This document shows, piece by piece, positions 9,684 through 19,118 of a DNA stretch of 64,000 nucleotides. Origin of the DNA: JAJDFU01 sp964641965 (GTDB lineage Bacteria > Bacteroidota > Bacteroidia > Chitinophagales > Saprospiraceae). The stretch's first letter is position 1, and each line of letters opens with the position of its first letter. Under the pieces are notes generated by a model. It had not been told where the DNA came from and made no database searches. It was given only the letters and a program-made list of their open reading frames with translations. Location: assembly GCA_964641965.1 (NCBI GenBank), contig CAZXLD010000004.1, forward strand, positions 62,001 to 126,000. The letters run 5' to 3'. Position numbers and translations under genes: made by a program.

Positions 9684-9773
9684 GGATCAAAAAAGCTGGC
9701 TGAAGGAGAAGCTTTGGTGAGTAAAATGCATTGAGTTCCTTCAGCTTATTGAAATGACCAGAATCAATTTTAT

Positions 9774-9811
9774 GAAGGGTTGGAGATTGCTCCGGCCCTT
9801 TTTTCTTTTCT
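9774..9811 (+). terminator. Intrinsic terminator after the head-GIN gene
   Basis: A stem with arms AAGGG..GGAG and CTCC..CCCTT and loop ATTG is followed by TTTTTTCTTTTC on the plus strand, about 90 bases after the stop codon. Confidence 0.7.
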
Positions 9812-10080
9812 TGTCCTGACGCAAGTTTAACAATGGAGAAAACAGCCCAACTTGGTCAGCCCCGACGACAAGTGTCGATACCAAGTGGATCCAATCGATT
9901 ACCGGCTACTCAAAAGCTATCCAGCGAGCATAGGATCTCACCAAAGCAGAACGGGCTATATTTTTGGAAAAGACTGCTGTACCTAAACTTTTTACCGGAT
10001 CAAATTCCTGAAGATCAACCCGCCTTTATTTCTATTCTGCATACCCGGATTAATTGATTTGCACCATGCAAAACCGGGAA
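9812..10080. other. Non-coding spacer between head-GIN and recG
   Basis: The 397-base gap 9684-10080 holds the terminator above and, in this part, no convincing gene. A plus-strand frame of 74 codons at 9833 has no family look. Two weak fold-back structures are visible: ACTTGGT..ACCAAGT around 9849-9883, and TTTGCA..TGCAAA near 10055, just beyond the recG stop, which may help end recG transcription. Confidence 0.4.
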
Positions 10081-12192
10081 TCAACTAATCCTTCCCCAGC
10101 TCTTGTTTCTTCGTTCCTCAAGCTGCATAAATGAAGCGATTCCCTGATGCTCCGGTCGTTGAAGACCAGGATCGTCCTCTAATATCCGGCGTGCAATTTC
10201 GCGAGCTACCTGAAGGATTTTCCCGTCCTGCGCTAAATCGGCAATTCGAAAATGGATCAACCCGCTCTGCTGCGTCCCCTCGATGTTTCCAGGCCCTCGA
10301 AGCCGAAGATCCGCATCTGCAATTTCAAAGCCATTGTTTGTATTGACCATGGTAGCGATTCGCTCACGAGCCTCATTACTTAGTTTGTAGTCCGTCATGA
10401 GAATACAAAAGGACTGTTCTGCCCCCCGCCCTACCCTACCCCTAAGTTGGTGGAGTTGGGAAAGCCCAAACCGTTCCGTATTCTCGATGATCATTACAGA
10501 AGCATTGGGCACGTTTACCCCTACCTCAATCACTGTAGTGGCAATCATGATCTGTGTTTCCGCTTTGACAAATCGCTGCATTTCGAAATCCTTATCATCC
10601 TGTTTCATGCGCCCATGCACTACGCTGATTTTATAATCTGGGAGCGGGAAGGTTCTGGACAAGGCTTCGTAACCTTCATTCAAATTTTTGAGATCCAGTT
10701 TTTCCGATTCTTCGATTAAGGGATAAACCACGTAGACCTGCCTGCCTTTTGCAATTTCTTCTTTCATAAATCCAATTACGCGCAACCGCTGAGCTTCCGT
10801 TTTATGCATGGTCTGGATAGGTTTGCGCCCGGGCGGTAGTTCGTCAATTACCGAGACATCCAGGTCCCCGTACAGGGTCATTGCTAAGGTCCTGGGAATG
10901 GGAGTGGCTGTCATCACCAGGATATGCGGTGGGTTAGGCTTGTTCTTTTTCCAGAGTCGGGCTCGTTGTTTCACCCCAAATCGATGTTGCTCGTCTGTAA
11001 TGGCAAGCCCCAAATTCTGAAAAACTACCGGGTCCTCCAGCACGGCATGGGTGCCGATCAGGATATGGATATCACCAGCTGCCAACAATTGAAGCAATTG
11101 TTTCCGCTGTTTCCCCTTTATCGACCCGGATAAAAAACCAACCCGAACGCCCAATCCCTTTACGTAGTCTGAGATCGACTGGTAGTGTTGTTGAGCTAAA
11201 ATTTCGGTAGGTGCCATTAAACAAGCCTGGAAACCATTATCCAGCGCAAGCAGCATGCACATTAATCCTACCATGGTTTTACCACTGCCTACATCTCCTT
11301 GCAATAGCCGATTCATTTGCTTGCTGGACCCAAGGTCCTGACGAATCTCTTTTACCACCCGCTTTTGGGCACCGGTTAGTTCAAACGGCAGTTTTTCATT
11401 GAAAAACTGAAGAAAAAAGTCCCCGACCTTGGAAAAAGGATAGCCTGGGGTATGGGCTTCCCGAATTTGTTTGCTTTTCAAAAGACGAAGCTGTAAAAAG
11501 AACAGTTCCTCAAACTTGAGTCTATTTCGGGCTGCCTCCAGTTGGTGCCAATCCTTGGGCTGGTGTATCCACCGGGTTGCCTCAAAACGGCTTGGAAATT
11601 TGAACTTACGAATCAAATAAGTCGGAAGGTTTTCCGGAATATCGGCAGGTTGAAGTCGCTGCTGTAGGGCTTTCATGACACGTCGACGCACACGGGTATC
11701 CATACCCTTTTGATTGAGCTTATCCGTGCTGGCATACACCGGAGACAGAAAGGCTTCAGCTTCCGCGCTTCGTTGGGCTGCAGCTTCCATTTCCGGATGG
11801 GGCATGCTCAACTTGCCCCTGAATGCATTGATCCGGCCGAAAGCGATGTATTCTTTTCCGACCTCCAGATTTTTTTCCACCCAATGAATCCCCGAAAACC
11901 AGATGAGTTCAAGCGAACCCGTTTCATCCCGAAGCCGCCCGACCAGTCGACGCTTCCTGCCTTCTCCTGCTTTGTGTAGCTGACGCAGTACTCCTTTTAA
12001 CTGAACCTGGCCACTTTGTTCCGAAAGCGACCCGATTTGATGAAATTGGGTTTTGTCAATGTACCGAATCGGGTAGTGTTGCAACAAGTCTCTCCAAGAA
12101 ACTACGCCCAATTCTTCCCGAAGTAATTGGGCACGTACAGGTCCCACACCTTTAATAAACTCGACCGACTGATCCAGGGTATCCAGCGCCAT
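10081..12192 (-). CDS. recG: ATP-dependent DNA helicase RecG
   Basis: The start at 12192 (MALDTLDQSVEFIKGVGP) gives 703 residues, the normal length; a frame open to 12228 adds 12 hydrophobic residues that do not belong to the family. The N-terminal wedge/OB region is followed by the SF2 motor: Walker A LLQGDVGSGKTMVGL near residue 300, the DEQH box ITDEQHRFG typical of RecG, MTATPIPRTLAMTLYGDLD, and motif VI QLRGRVGRGAEQSFC. RecG reverses stalled replication forks and branch-migrates Holliday junctions. No operon partner is visible. Confidence 0.97.
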   Translation of the reverse strand: MALDTLDQSVEFIKGVGPVRAQLLREELGVVSWRDLLQHYPIRYIDKTQFHQIGSLSEQSGQVQLKGVLRQLHKAGEGRKRRLVGRLRDETGSLELIWFSGIHWVEKNLEVGKEYIAFGRINAFRGKLSMPHPEMEAAAQRSAEAEAFLSPVYASTDKLNQKGMDTRVRRRVMKALQQRLQPADIPENLPTYLIRKFKFPSRFEATRWIHQPKDWHQLEAARNRLKFEELFFLQLRLLKSKQIREAHTPGYPFSKVGDFFLQFFNEKLPFELTGAQKRVVKEIRQDLGSSKQMNRLLQGDVGSGKTMVGLMCMLLALDNGFQACLMAPTEILAQQHYQSISDYVKGLGVRVGFLSGSIKGKQRKQLLQLLAAGDIHILIGTHAVLEDPVVFQNLGLAITDEQHRFGVKQRARLWKKNKPNPPHILVMTATPIPRTLAMTLYGDLDVSVIDELPPGRKPIQTMHKTEAQRLRVIGFMKEEIAKGRQVYVVYPLIEESEKLDLKNLNEGYEALSRTFPLPDYKISVVHGRMKQDDKDFEMQRFVKAETQIMIATTVIEVGVNVPNASVMIIENTERFGLSQLHQLRGRVGRGAEQSFCILMTDYKLSNEARERIATMVNTNNGFEIADADLRLRGPGNIEGTQQSGLIHFRIADLAQDGKILQVAREIARRILEDDPGLQRPEHQGIASFMQLEERRNKSWGRIS

Positions 12193-12280
12193 AACAGAAA
12201 AAGAAATCCAAACTAAGAAAAGTTCCAATCTTGGCGCAATCGGAACAGGCTTATTCCTGCCCGAACAACGCTCAATCTCG

Positions 12281-12430
12281 ATGATCCTAACACCCCATAT
12301 TTATGGGGTCTGCAAGAAGGGATACCTTCACAATCCAGATGCTCTTGGAATCGTTTTAGCAGTTGTAGAACAAGCAGTTGCCTCCTTTGGACAAGGGTTC
12401 TACAGCCGATTTAAATCACCCTATTTCTAA
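12281..12430 (+). CDS. Possible 49-aa protein upstream of the creD-like gene
   Basis: ATG 12281 opens 49 codons ending at TAA 12430, 20 bases before the creD-like start. The product (MILTPHIYGVCKKGY..., ending FYSRFKSPYF) has a mixed, protein-like composition with a possible amphipathic helix ALGIVLAVVEQAVASFG. The same frame stays open upstream into the recG 5' end without another start. The ACCCCATA..TATGGGGT palindrome lies inside its first codons, which argues for a regulatory hairpin rather than a gene. No known family. Confidence 0.2.
   Translation: MILTPHIYGVCKKGYLHNPDALGIVLAVVEQAVASFGQGFYSRFKSPYF
12292..12309. repeat. Perfect 8-bp inverted repeat ACCCCATA-TT-TATGGGGT
   Basis: Arms 12292-12299 and 12302-12309 are exact reverse complements around TT. 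It lies between the divergent recG and creD-like genes, a usual place for an operator, and shares the CCCCAT/ATGGGG core with three hairpins near 56 kb. Confidence 0.5.
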
Positions 12431-12450
12431 ACGTCTCAATCACCATTCCC

Positions 12451-13797
12451 TTGCAACATCCAAATACCAACTGGTTTGAACGCCTGAGCTCCTGGCTTCG
12501 CAATTCAGTTAGCCTGAAATTTTCCACCATCACCGTGCTGGCGCTCTTATTACTTATCCCGGCCTCCATGGTCCAATCGATCATCGACGAAAGGGAAATG
12601 CTAAGCCATTCCACCATCCAGGAAGTCAGCTCCAAATGGGCTACCCGTCAGCAAATAGCCGGGCCCATCCTTACCCTTCCACTCATTTTTAGGGTGGAAG
12701 ACAAAGATGAATTACGCGAAGTCACTCGCCACTTACATATTCTGCCTGAGGACCTCCAGTTTTCCGGATCGGTAAATCCTGAAAAATTGCGTCGAGGTAT
12801 TTATGAGGTGGCTGTGTATCGGTCCCAGCTAAAAGCAAGCGGTAGATTTGAATTAACGGATGCAACATTTCCCCAGCTCGTACGTGCAGAGTGGGATCGC
12901 GCCTTCATTACCTTGGGGATTTCAGACCTCCGGGGTATTGAGAACCAGATTACCTTGAACTGGAATAATCAAACCATCGAGGCAGAACCCGGATCGCTAA
13001 TCCCACAGACCATTCAGGCGGGTGTCACTTTTCCACTGCCGGATCTCTCTGATGCGATAGGCCAGGTATTGGACTTTTCTTTCGATCTCAATTTTCAGGG
13101 CAGCCAAAACCTGTCCTTTTTGCCATTGGGGAAAATAACGGATGTGGCCCTGTCCTCGCCTTGGCCTTCGCCGGCATTCAACGGTGCTTTCCTTCCGGAC
13201 GAGCGTCAGGTTTCGGATAACGGTTTTGATGCCAGCTGGAAAGTGCTCCAACTTAACCGAAATTACCCGCAGTCCTGGCTGGATAATCAGTTTTCCAACG
13301 AGCTTTTTTCTTCTTCCTTTGGCGTGGATTTGCTCTTGCCAATTGGCAATTATCAAAAGAGTATGCGCTCAGCCAAATATGCCATTTTAACGATCGGGCT
13401 TACCTTTCTGGTTTTCTTTCTGGTAGAAGTCCTTAATAAGAGAAAAATCCATCCCTTCCAATACACCTTGGTTGGATTGGCCCTCTGTTTGTTTTATATC
13501 CTCTTGATTTCTCTTTCAGAGCATATTACGTTCAACTTGGCCTACCTCATATCTGCCTGGACCATCGTTACCATGATCACCTTATATTCCTTAAGCATAT
13601 TTAAGAATGCTAAACTAAGCTTGACCCTCGCCGGCTTATTGGTATTGCTGTACGGATTTCTATTCGTCACCCTTCAAATGCAGGATTTTGCTTTGTTAAT
13701 GGGAAGTTTAGGATTAGTGGCTATCCTCAGTCTGACCATGTACTTTACGCGTCAAATCGATTGGTATAACCTGAAGCCGGAAGAGGAGAAATCGTAG
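12451..13797 (+). CDS. creD: CreD-family inner-membrane protein
   Basis: The frame begins with TTG at 12451 and gives 448 residues; there is no ATG that keeps the conserved N-terminus. The family pattern is clear: one N-terminal membrane helix (residues 23-42), the signature IDEREMLSHSTIQEVSSKWA with QQIAGPILTLPL, a large periplasmic domain (about 50-300), then five or so helices from residue 310 on (TIGLTFLVFFLVEVL, TLVGLALCLFYILLISLSEH, and others). E. coli CreD belongs to the CreBC regulon and affects envelope integrity and colicin tolerance. No creBC genes are seen nearby, so its control here is unknown. Confidence 0.9.
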   Translation: MQHPNTNWFERLSSWLRNSVSLKFSTITVLALLLLIPASMVQSIIDEREMLSHSTIQEVSSKWATRQQIAGPILTLPLIFRVEDKDELREVTRHLHILPEDLQFSGSVNPEKLRRGIYEVAVYRSQLKASGRFELTDATFPQLVRAEWDRAFITLGISDLRGIENQITLNWNNQTIEAEPGSLIPQTIQAGVTFPLPDLSDAIGQVLDFSFDLNFQGSQNLSFLPLGKITDVALSSPWPSPAFNGAFLPDERQVSDNGFDASWKVLQLNRNYPQSWLDNQFSNELFSSSFGVDLLLPIGNYQKSMRSAKYAILTIGLTFLVFFLVEVLNKRKIHPFQYTLVGLALCLFYILLISLSEHITFNLAYLISAWTIVTMITLYSLSIFKNAKLSLTLAGLLVLLYGFLFVTLQMQDFALLMGSLGLVAILSLTMYFTRQIDWYNLKPEEEKS

Positions 13798-14177
13798 TCG
13801 GTCGGATGCAGGATTCAAGAAGCAACTGGTAATTGCCGGATCAGAAAATGACGAATGCCAAATTGCAATTTCAAAGATCCATTTTCCAATTTTAAGCACA
13901 AGTATCAGGATCGGGACTGCACTCCACATCGAGTATCCAGTGTCGCATATTGGGTGTCAACAGCCTTGAGCATCCAGTATTTCGCATTCAACGAGGGCCT
14001 AAACAAACTTTTCTATTGCTTTAGCGACTCGGTTTTTAACAAAAATAACCTGAAATGACAGTAAACTTCCATTTTGTCACTTAACGCTCTGTCTACGGCA
14101 GGAATCCCAAACATTCCAAGAATCCAGTGGTTCCAGAGGTGAATTATTCATCAAATCATATTACCAAATTAAAAAAG
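13798..14177. other. Non-coding spacer with degenerate short repeats
   Basis: The 380 bases between the creD-like and fasciclin genes hold no gene I can support; a 67-codon plus-strand frame at 13855 has no protein-like features. Two near-copies of GAGTATCCAGTGTCGCAT and GAGCATCCAGTATTTCGCAT (about 13930-14000) look like the remains of a simple tandem repeat, a common state of intergenic DNA in this group. Confidence 0.4.
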
Positions 14178-15149
14178 ATGAAAAAATCAATCCTATGGGC
14201 AAGCATGTTTAGCATGCTATTTTTTTCGACCGCATTCTTAACCAGCTGTGACGATGATGACGATTCGGCTCCACTTAACATTGTGGAACTGGCTCAGGCT
14301 ACACCGGAACTCAGCACTTTAGTAGCTGCATTACAGCAAACCGGCTTGGATGCTACATTGACTGGCGCAGGTCCCTTCACCGTATTTGCTCCAACGAATT
14401 CAGCTTTTCAGCAATTCTTGGCAGATAACAATTTTAACGACCTTACCGATGTGCCGAATGATGTATTGACTTCTGTATTGCTTTACCATGTATTGGGTGG
14501 AATTGAGGTTGCATCTAGCGATATTGTGGCGCCTATTTATGCGAGTACTGCCAGTGTAACGACCTTTGGTGCCAATATTTTTGGCACTAGTTTCATTACC
14601 AATTCCAACACGGTTAACATCAATGGAGTAGCAGACGTAACTACCGCTGATGCAGATGCATCCAACGGTATTGTGCACATTATCGATGCCGTAATTCCAC
14701 TTTCAACGGTGGTAACTTTTGCCACTGCCGACCCCACCTTTTCTTCTTTGGTGGAAGCTTTAACCCGGCCTGATTTGACAACCGATTTTGTAGCTGTCCT
14801 GACCGGTACTGGTCCATTCACTGTATTCGCGCCTACGAATCAAGCATTTCAAGATCTGCTGGATTCCAATCCAGACTGGAACACTTTGGATGATATTCCA
14901 ACTGCTGTTTTGGAAGAGGTACTCCTGTATCATGTAGCCAATGGCAATGTGCGATCTGGCGACTTATCGAATGGGCAAACCATAAATACCCTGGCTACCG
15001 GCGAATCCTTTACCATTGACTTGTCCGACCCAAATGCACCGGCCATCACCGATGCCAGCGGAGGATCTTCGAACATCATATTTGTCAATGTACAAGGCTT
15101 TAACGGGGTAGTACACGTGGTTGATCGGGTATTAATCCCTAACCTGTAG
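14178..15149 (+). CDS. Fasciclin (FAS1) two-domain lipoprotein
   Basis: The start at ATG 14178 opens into a lipoprotein signal (MKKSILWASMFSMLFFSTAF, lipobox LTSC) and gives 323 residues; an ATG at 14127 would put 17 extra residues ahead. After an acidic tether (DDDDDSA) come two FAS1 domains, about residues 35-165 and 172-322. Both show the H1 box GPFTVFAPTNSAFQ / GPFTVFAPTNQAFQ and the H2 box with LLYHV and NGIVHIIDAVI / NGVVHVVDRVL. FAS1 proteins mediate adhesion; surface exposure as an outer-membrane lipoprotein is inferred. A terminator follows closely. Confidence 0.93.
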   Translation: MKKSILWASMFSMLFFSTAFLTSCDDDDDSAPLNIVELAQATPELSTLVAALQQTGLDATLTGAGPFTVFAPTNSAFQQFLADNNFNDLTDVPNDVLTSVLLYHVLGGIEVASSDIVAPIYASTASVTTFGANIFGTSFITNSNTVNINGVADVTTADADASNGIVHIIDAVIPLSTVVTFATADPTFSSLVEALTRPDLTTDFVAVLTGTGPFTVFAPTNQAFQDLLDSNPDWNTLDDIPTAVLEEVLLYHVANGNVRSGDLSNGQTINTLATGESFTIDLSDPNAPAITDASGGSSNIIFVNVQGFNGVVHVVDRVLIPNL

Positions 15150-15177
15150 ATCAATACTGGGAAAATTAAATTTGATG

Positions 15178-15210
15178 AGCGAATCCGGTAGTTCCCGGGT
15201 TCGCTTTTTC
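15178..15210 (+). terminator. Intrinsic terminator after the fasciclin gene
   Basis: Arms AGCGAA.CCGG and CCGGG.TTCGCT enclose a short loop and are followed by TTTTTCTATTT, 28 bases beyond the stop codon. Confidence 0.75.
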
Positions 15211-15311
15211 TATTTGATGAATATCGGATACACAGGATGATCTTGCCGGTTTCCAGGAGATTATAGTACCTTGGAGCCAGCAGGTTTTATGCATCACAAA
15301 TTATTTCATCC

Positions 15312-16109
15312 ATGAAATCCATATCCTTCTTGCTCCTTCTCTTCCTTTTTCCCCTCTGCCTAATGGCTCAGGATTATGCTGTGGAAAGGCTGGAGAACTC
15401 GCCTCGTCATCATGAGTGGGTTAAATTGCAAGTTTCCGAAGACCGCACTTTGAATTGCTTTGTCGTATATCCGGAAAAAGATCAGCCAACTAAAGCCGTA
15501 TTGGTGATCCATGAAAACAGGGGTTTAAACGATTGGGCGCGAAGCCTGGCAGATCAAATAGCAGAAGCAGGTTACCTGGCTATTGCCCCAGACTTGCTAT
15601 CCGATTTTGACGAAGAGCACCAGATGACCAGTGATTTTGAAAACTCCGATGCTGCCAGGACCGCCCTGTATAAACTTGATTCAGACCAAATCACTACTGA
15701 TTTAAATAAAGCATTTGACTATGCCTTTTCATTGGGGAGCGTAACCGGTGAAATTGCAGTCATGGGTTTTTGTTGGGGCGGATCCCAAAGTTTTCGGTAT
15801 GCCACTAATAATACCAGCTTGTCGGAAGCCCTTGTATTCTATGGAACTGCTCCAAAGGAAAAGGCTGTATTCGAAAAGATTGAAACGCCGGTATACGGTT
15901 TTTATGGCAGCGATGATCAGCGAGTAAATGCAAGCATAGCCAACACGGAGAAACTCATGGGCGCCTTCGGAAAAACCTATGAATACATAATCTACAAAGG
16001 AGCAGGCCACGCCTTTATGCGTCGTGGAGATGATCCAGAAGAAACCGGTCCAAACAAAACGGCTAGAGATCGGGCTTGGGAACGCGTCAAGGAAATCCTG
16101 GAAGACTGA
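15312..16109 (+). CDS. Secreted dienelactone hydrolase-family protein
   Basis: The 265-residue protein has a signal peptide (to about residue 19, LMAQ) and an alpha/beta-hydrolase fold. The nucleophile elbow is GFCWGG near residue 154, a cysteine as in dienelactone hydrolases; the acid is in YGSDDQRVN near residue 205 and the catalytic His in GAGHAFMRR near residue 236. LVIHENRGLNDW supplies the oxyanion strand. The classical enzyme opens dienelactone in aromatic degradation, but exported homologs have other, mostly unknown esters as substrates. No degradation genes are nearby. It is convergent with the sterol desaturase gene. Confidence 0.85.
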   Translation: MKSISFLLLLFLFPLCLMAQDYAVERLENSPRHHEWVKLQVSEDRTLNCFVVYPEKDQPTKAVLVIHENRGLNDWARSLADQIAEAGYLAIAPDLLSDFDEEHQMTSDFENSDAARTALYKLDSDQITTDLNKAFDYAFSLGSVTGEIAVMGFCWGGSQSFRYATNNTSLSEALVFYGTAPKEKAVFEKIETPVYGFYGSDDQRVNASIANTEKLMGAFGKTYEYIIYKGAGHAFMRRGDDPEETGPNKTARDRAWERVKEILED

Positions 16110-16148
16110 ATTATTCTTGATGGAGAAAAACAGATCAAGCTTCATTTA

Positions 16149-17204
16149 TCATTCCCCTACCTTTATTTCTTCTTCCAGTTTTTGAAACCCATGCGTATTC
16201 TGATGCAGGAAATCTTGGGGGAAAGACTCTACACCAGGGAACCCAAGGCGGATATCTCTTCCACTATTGGGAATGTAAGCTGTGCCGAACAAATAATCCC
16301 AAATCGCGAGGGTGATTCCAAAATTGATCCCATGTTTCCGATCTGTGGGTAGTTCATAAGAATGGTGCCATATATGCATCTCTGGGCTATTAAATACCAC
16401 TTTCATCACAGGGCCCAACAATAAACTTCCCAGGGTAACGGCTCCGGCCAGGACCAATAGTTGTTGCCACAAGATGGGATTTACCATCAGGTTGATTTCC
16501 CAACCATTGGTAGCGATCAAAATGCCAATAAAGCCACCTAGAATACCACCTGTTACCCTGCCGGAAACCGAGATATTGGAGTGATTGTAATGGCCAACTG
16601 CCAAGGTGAAAACATGAATGATGAAAAAGTCGTAAAGCCCAATGCCCAGCAGTGCTAAGGGGATATATTCAATCGTTCGATACACGATATTTTCCATCCA
16701 ATGGTATCGCAGATGAGCGGCAAACCCCATTTGTTCTACGGAATGATGCACCTTATGGAATTCCCATAATCGAGGGGAAAAATGCAATAGCCGATGGGTC
16801 CACCATTGAACAAAGTCGCGTACGAAAAATCCAACTAAAAACACCGCCCATAAAGGCGCTTGATTCAACGGATTGTAAGCCTGGAGATCAAACCCGGTCA
16901 CCGCTTGAATGCCATCATTGAACAAGTTAACTACTACATAGGAAGCGGCATTGTAGATGATCAAGGAGAATAGAAAGAAATTAAAGAACATATAGAACAC
17001 ATCCAACCAAAAGTCTTTGCGGAACCGAGGCTGCTCTTTTCGCCAAGGGATGGTAATCTCCAACAAAAAGAAAAAGATTGAAACCCCAATCAACCAATAA
17101 AAATAATTATGCCAGCTCGGGTGTGTAATCTCCTGCCAAAGGTAACGCGCATAACCCTGGTAGGCAGTGACAAATAATTCCCAATATTTTCCCATTGTAG
17201 GCAA
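16149..17204 (-). CDS. Sterol desaturase/fatty-acid hydroxylase family membrane protein
   Basis: A 351-residue di-iron membrane enzyme. The His clusters are HRLLH and HKVHH in one block near residues 137-153, GHYNHSN near residue 206, and HIWHH near residue 280, spaced as in the fatty-acid hydroxylase superfamily. Five or so hydrophobic segments lie around them. Members insert oxygen into or desaturate lipids; the lipid here is unknown. The start lies 17 bases after the cytochrome c stop, so it is probably the last gene of the sulfite-oxidation operon. Whether it has a functional link to sulfite oxidation or only shares the transcript cannot be told. Confidence 0.88.
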   Translation of the reverse strand: MPTMGKYWELFVTAYQGYARYLWQEITHPSWHNYFYWLIGVSIFFFLLEITIPWRKEQPRFRKDFWLDVFYMFFNFFLFSLIIYNAASYVVVNLFNDGIQAVTGFDLQAYNPLNQAPLWAVFLVGFFVRDFVQWWTHRLLHFSPRLWEFHKVHHSVEQMGFAAHLRYHWMENIVYRTIEYIPLALLGIGLYDFFIIHVFTLAVGHYNHSNISVSGRVTGGILGGFIGILIATNGWEINLMVNPILWQQLLVLAGAVTLGSLLLGPVMKVVFNSPEMHIWHHSYELPTDRKHGINFGITLAIWDYLFGTAYIPNSGRDIRLGFPGVESFPQDFLHQNTHGFQKLEEEIKVGE

Positions 17205-17221
17205 GGCTTAAGTTTGTCTAT

Positions 17222-17770
17222 TCAATCCAGATTCAATACGTACCATTCAATATTTTCCACATCGAGTTTGGCCCTACGACCTTCTTCTTTCGGGGCGTAG
17301 TTGGTGGCGAGGTACTCCAGGATGCTTGCTTCATTTTCACCTAAGTCCCAAAGGCCCTGTGTTTCTTGCATCCAGCGGATCATGGATTGCCACCCTTCCC
17401 GGGAAGCGCGATTTTGGGTTATCAGCTTTGCCGAATGACAACCCGTACAATTGCCCCGAACCAACTCCCATCCCGGGGCTGCCACCAGGCCAGTCCCTTT
17501 ATGGATCCCATGTTCAATACGATCCGGATCAATCTCCAAGGCGACCTGGTGCTTTTGTATTCTTCGTTGCGTTTCTTCCTTAGCTACCGGCTTTGGGGAC
17601 TGCCACATGTCATGGGCTAGGGTTCCAAATATCAGATATAGAAAAAATAGAGTCCATACAATGATCAGCATACCGATCACTGCAACCACTTGAGTCATCA
17701 GTCGGAAGGTGTATTTATCCTCCAACTGCTCTTGCTCGGCTCGTTTCGATCGCAAATCCTCTGTAGCCAT
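17222..17770 (-). CDS. Membrane-anchored monohaem cytochrome c, likely partner of the sulfite oxidase
   Basis: The 182-residue protein has one membrane helix (residues 27-50) and a periplasmic haem site NCTGCH near residue 108; a Met that could be the second ligand lies in SMIRWMQETQG. Single-haem proteins of this kind (SorB-like) accept electrons from SorA-type sulfite dehydrogenases. It starts one base after the stop of the sulfite oxidase gene, which indicates translational coupling. It would pass electrons from sulfite to the respiratory chain; the next acceptor is not in the window. Confidence 0.82.
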   Translation of the reverse strand: MATEDLRSKRAEQEQLEDKYTFRLMTQVVAVIGMLIIVWTLFFLYLIFGTLAHDMWQSPKPVAKEETQRRIQKHQVALEIDPDRIEHGIHKGTGLVAAPGWELVRGNCTGCHSAKLITQNRASREGWQSMIRWMQETQGLWDLGENEASILEYLATNYAPKEEGRRAKLDVENIEWYVLNLD

Positions 17771-17771
17771 A

Positions 17772-19091
17772 TTAAACCACTTTTATCGCTATTCGATGAC
17801 AAGCATTATTCAGATACCCCCTTGGATTCCAACCCGGTAGAACCATGGGTTGGGCATTTCCTATACTATCAATGGCACGGGCCCAAACCTCATAATAGCC
17901 TCGTTGTGGAAAATCAACCTTGGCATTAAAATGTTGCCAAGCCAGTCGATTGACCGGTGGTTCAAGGTTTGCTTTTCCCCATGAAGCGCCAAAATCAATC
18001 GAATATTGCATTTCACCAACCGACAGGTCTCCAGCCCACGTGTGACCGCGAATAGGCAGCTGTTGTCCTAACCGAATCGTAGCTCCGGACTTGGGGTAGG
18101 TAATCAGGGATTTGACCGGCATCGATTCGATGATGCACATATCCTCATTTGCAACTTCAGTTCCAGGCGCCACCGGTTCACAGGGAACTCGGTAGCTCTG
18201 TCCACCCATCTTGGGACCATCATGTATCCGGTTTCGTACCACAAGCCGGTGCAACCACTTACCTGAGACGGAAGCCGGCCACCCCCCTACTACCAGTCGC
18301 AGCGGATATCCGTTTAGTAGCGGTATATCCTTTCCATTCATTGCCCAGGCAAGGAGCGTTTCGTCTTCCATGGCTTTTGACAAGGGGATTCCACGAGAGA
18401 TTACAACTTTATTCGGGTCTCCGCTTAAATGGCTATCCTTTCCATAATATCCGATATACACCGCATTGTCCCTCAAACCTACATCCAGCAAGAGGTCTTT
18501 CAGCCGAATACCGGTCCAATTGGCACACCCCACTGCACCGGTAGACCATTGATTTCCCTTGGCGGGGGGATTGTATTCACTTCTCCCATTACCTCCACAT
18601 TCCAAGGTAAGTTGGTAAGTATAGTGTTGGAATTGTGTTTTGAGTTGGCCTATCGAGTAGGATTTTATTTGCCGAACGGCCTCTCCTCCGATTTCAAGCA
18701 TCCAGGATGCCAAGTCTATTTCACTCGGCCCAGGTGGAATCCCGTTGTTACGCACAAACAGTTTATCTGCCGGAGTAACCCGGTCATCTAGCAAATGCGG
18801 TGGTGTTTCAGCATTCAAAGGCCGGTCATTCAACACCACCAAGTCTGGATGCTTTCCCGGTATCTGAAAGGGAGCCGGATTGTTGGCTAGCGCTGCCGGA
18901 ATCAAACCCACCGGAAAATATTCAGCAAAGACCATGGGCCCTCCGAGGACACTCCCTACAAACGCAAGCGTACTCTTCTTCAAAAACCCTCGCCGGGTGG
19001 TGGGCTTGGCCGCTCGCCCCCAAAGCAGACGATCTGCTTCATTCGGATACTTGGCATAAAGTTCATGTATTCCAATTTCTTTTCTTCCCAT
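17772..19091 (-). CDS. Molybdopterin sulfite oxidase/dehydrogenase (SorA-like), Tat-exported
   Basis: I prefer the ATG at 19091 (MGRKEIGIHELYAKYPNEAD), giving 439 residues; a TTG at 19112 is also in frame. A twin-arginine signal TRRGFLKKS is followed by a hydrophobic stretch near residues 35-60, though it lies further in than usual, behind about 30 residues. The molybdenum domain shows LECGGNGRSEYNPPAKGNQW, whose Cys is the expected Mo ligand, then GAVGCANWTGIRLKDLL and VVGGWPASVSGKWL. A C-terminal Mo-Co dimerisation domain follows. It oxidises sulfite to sulfate in the periplasm and passes electrons to the cytochrome c encoded next. Confidence 0.88.
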   Translation of the reverse strand: MGRKEIGIHELYAKYPNEADRLLWGRAAKPTTRRGFLKKSTLAFVGSVLGGPMVFAEYFPVGLIPAALANNPAPFQIPGKHPDLVVLNDRPLNAETPPHLLDDRVTPADKLFVRNNGIPPGPSEIDLASWMLEIGGEAVRQIKSYSIGQLKTQFQHYTYQLTLECGGNGRSEYNPPAKGNQWSTGAVGCANWTGIRLKDLLLDVGLRDNAVYIGYYGKDSHLSGDPNKVVISRGIPLSKAMEDETLLAWAMNGKDIPLLNGYPLRLVVGGWPASVSGKWLHRLVVRNRIHDGPKMGGQSYRVPCEPVAPGTEVANEDMCIIESMPVKSLITYPKSGATIRLGQQLPIRGHTWAGDLSVGEMQYSIDFGASWGKANLEPPVNRLAWQHFNAKVDFPQRGYYEVWARAIDSIGNAQPMVLPGWNPRGYLNNACHRIAIKVV

Positions 19092-19118
19092 GTACGTTCT
19101 GTAGCTTTTCAATTCCGG

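Noticed and set aside
9833..10057. A 74-codon plus-strand frame between the head-GIN gene and recG
   Set aside because: Low-complexity mix of residues, no start context, no family look.
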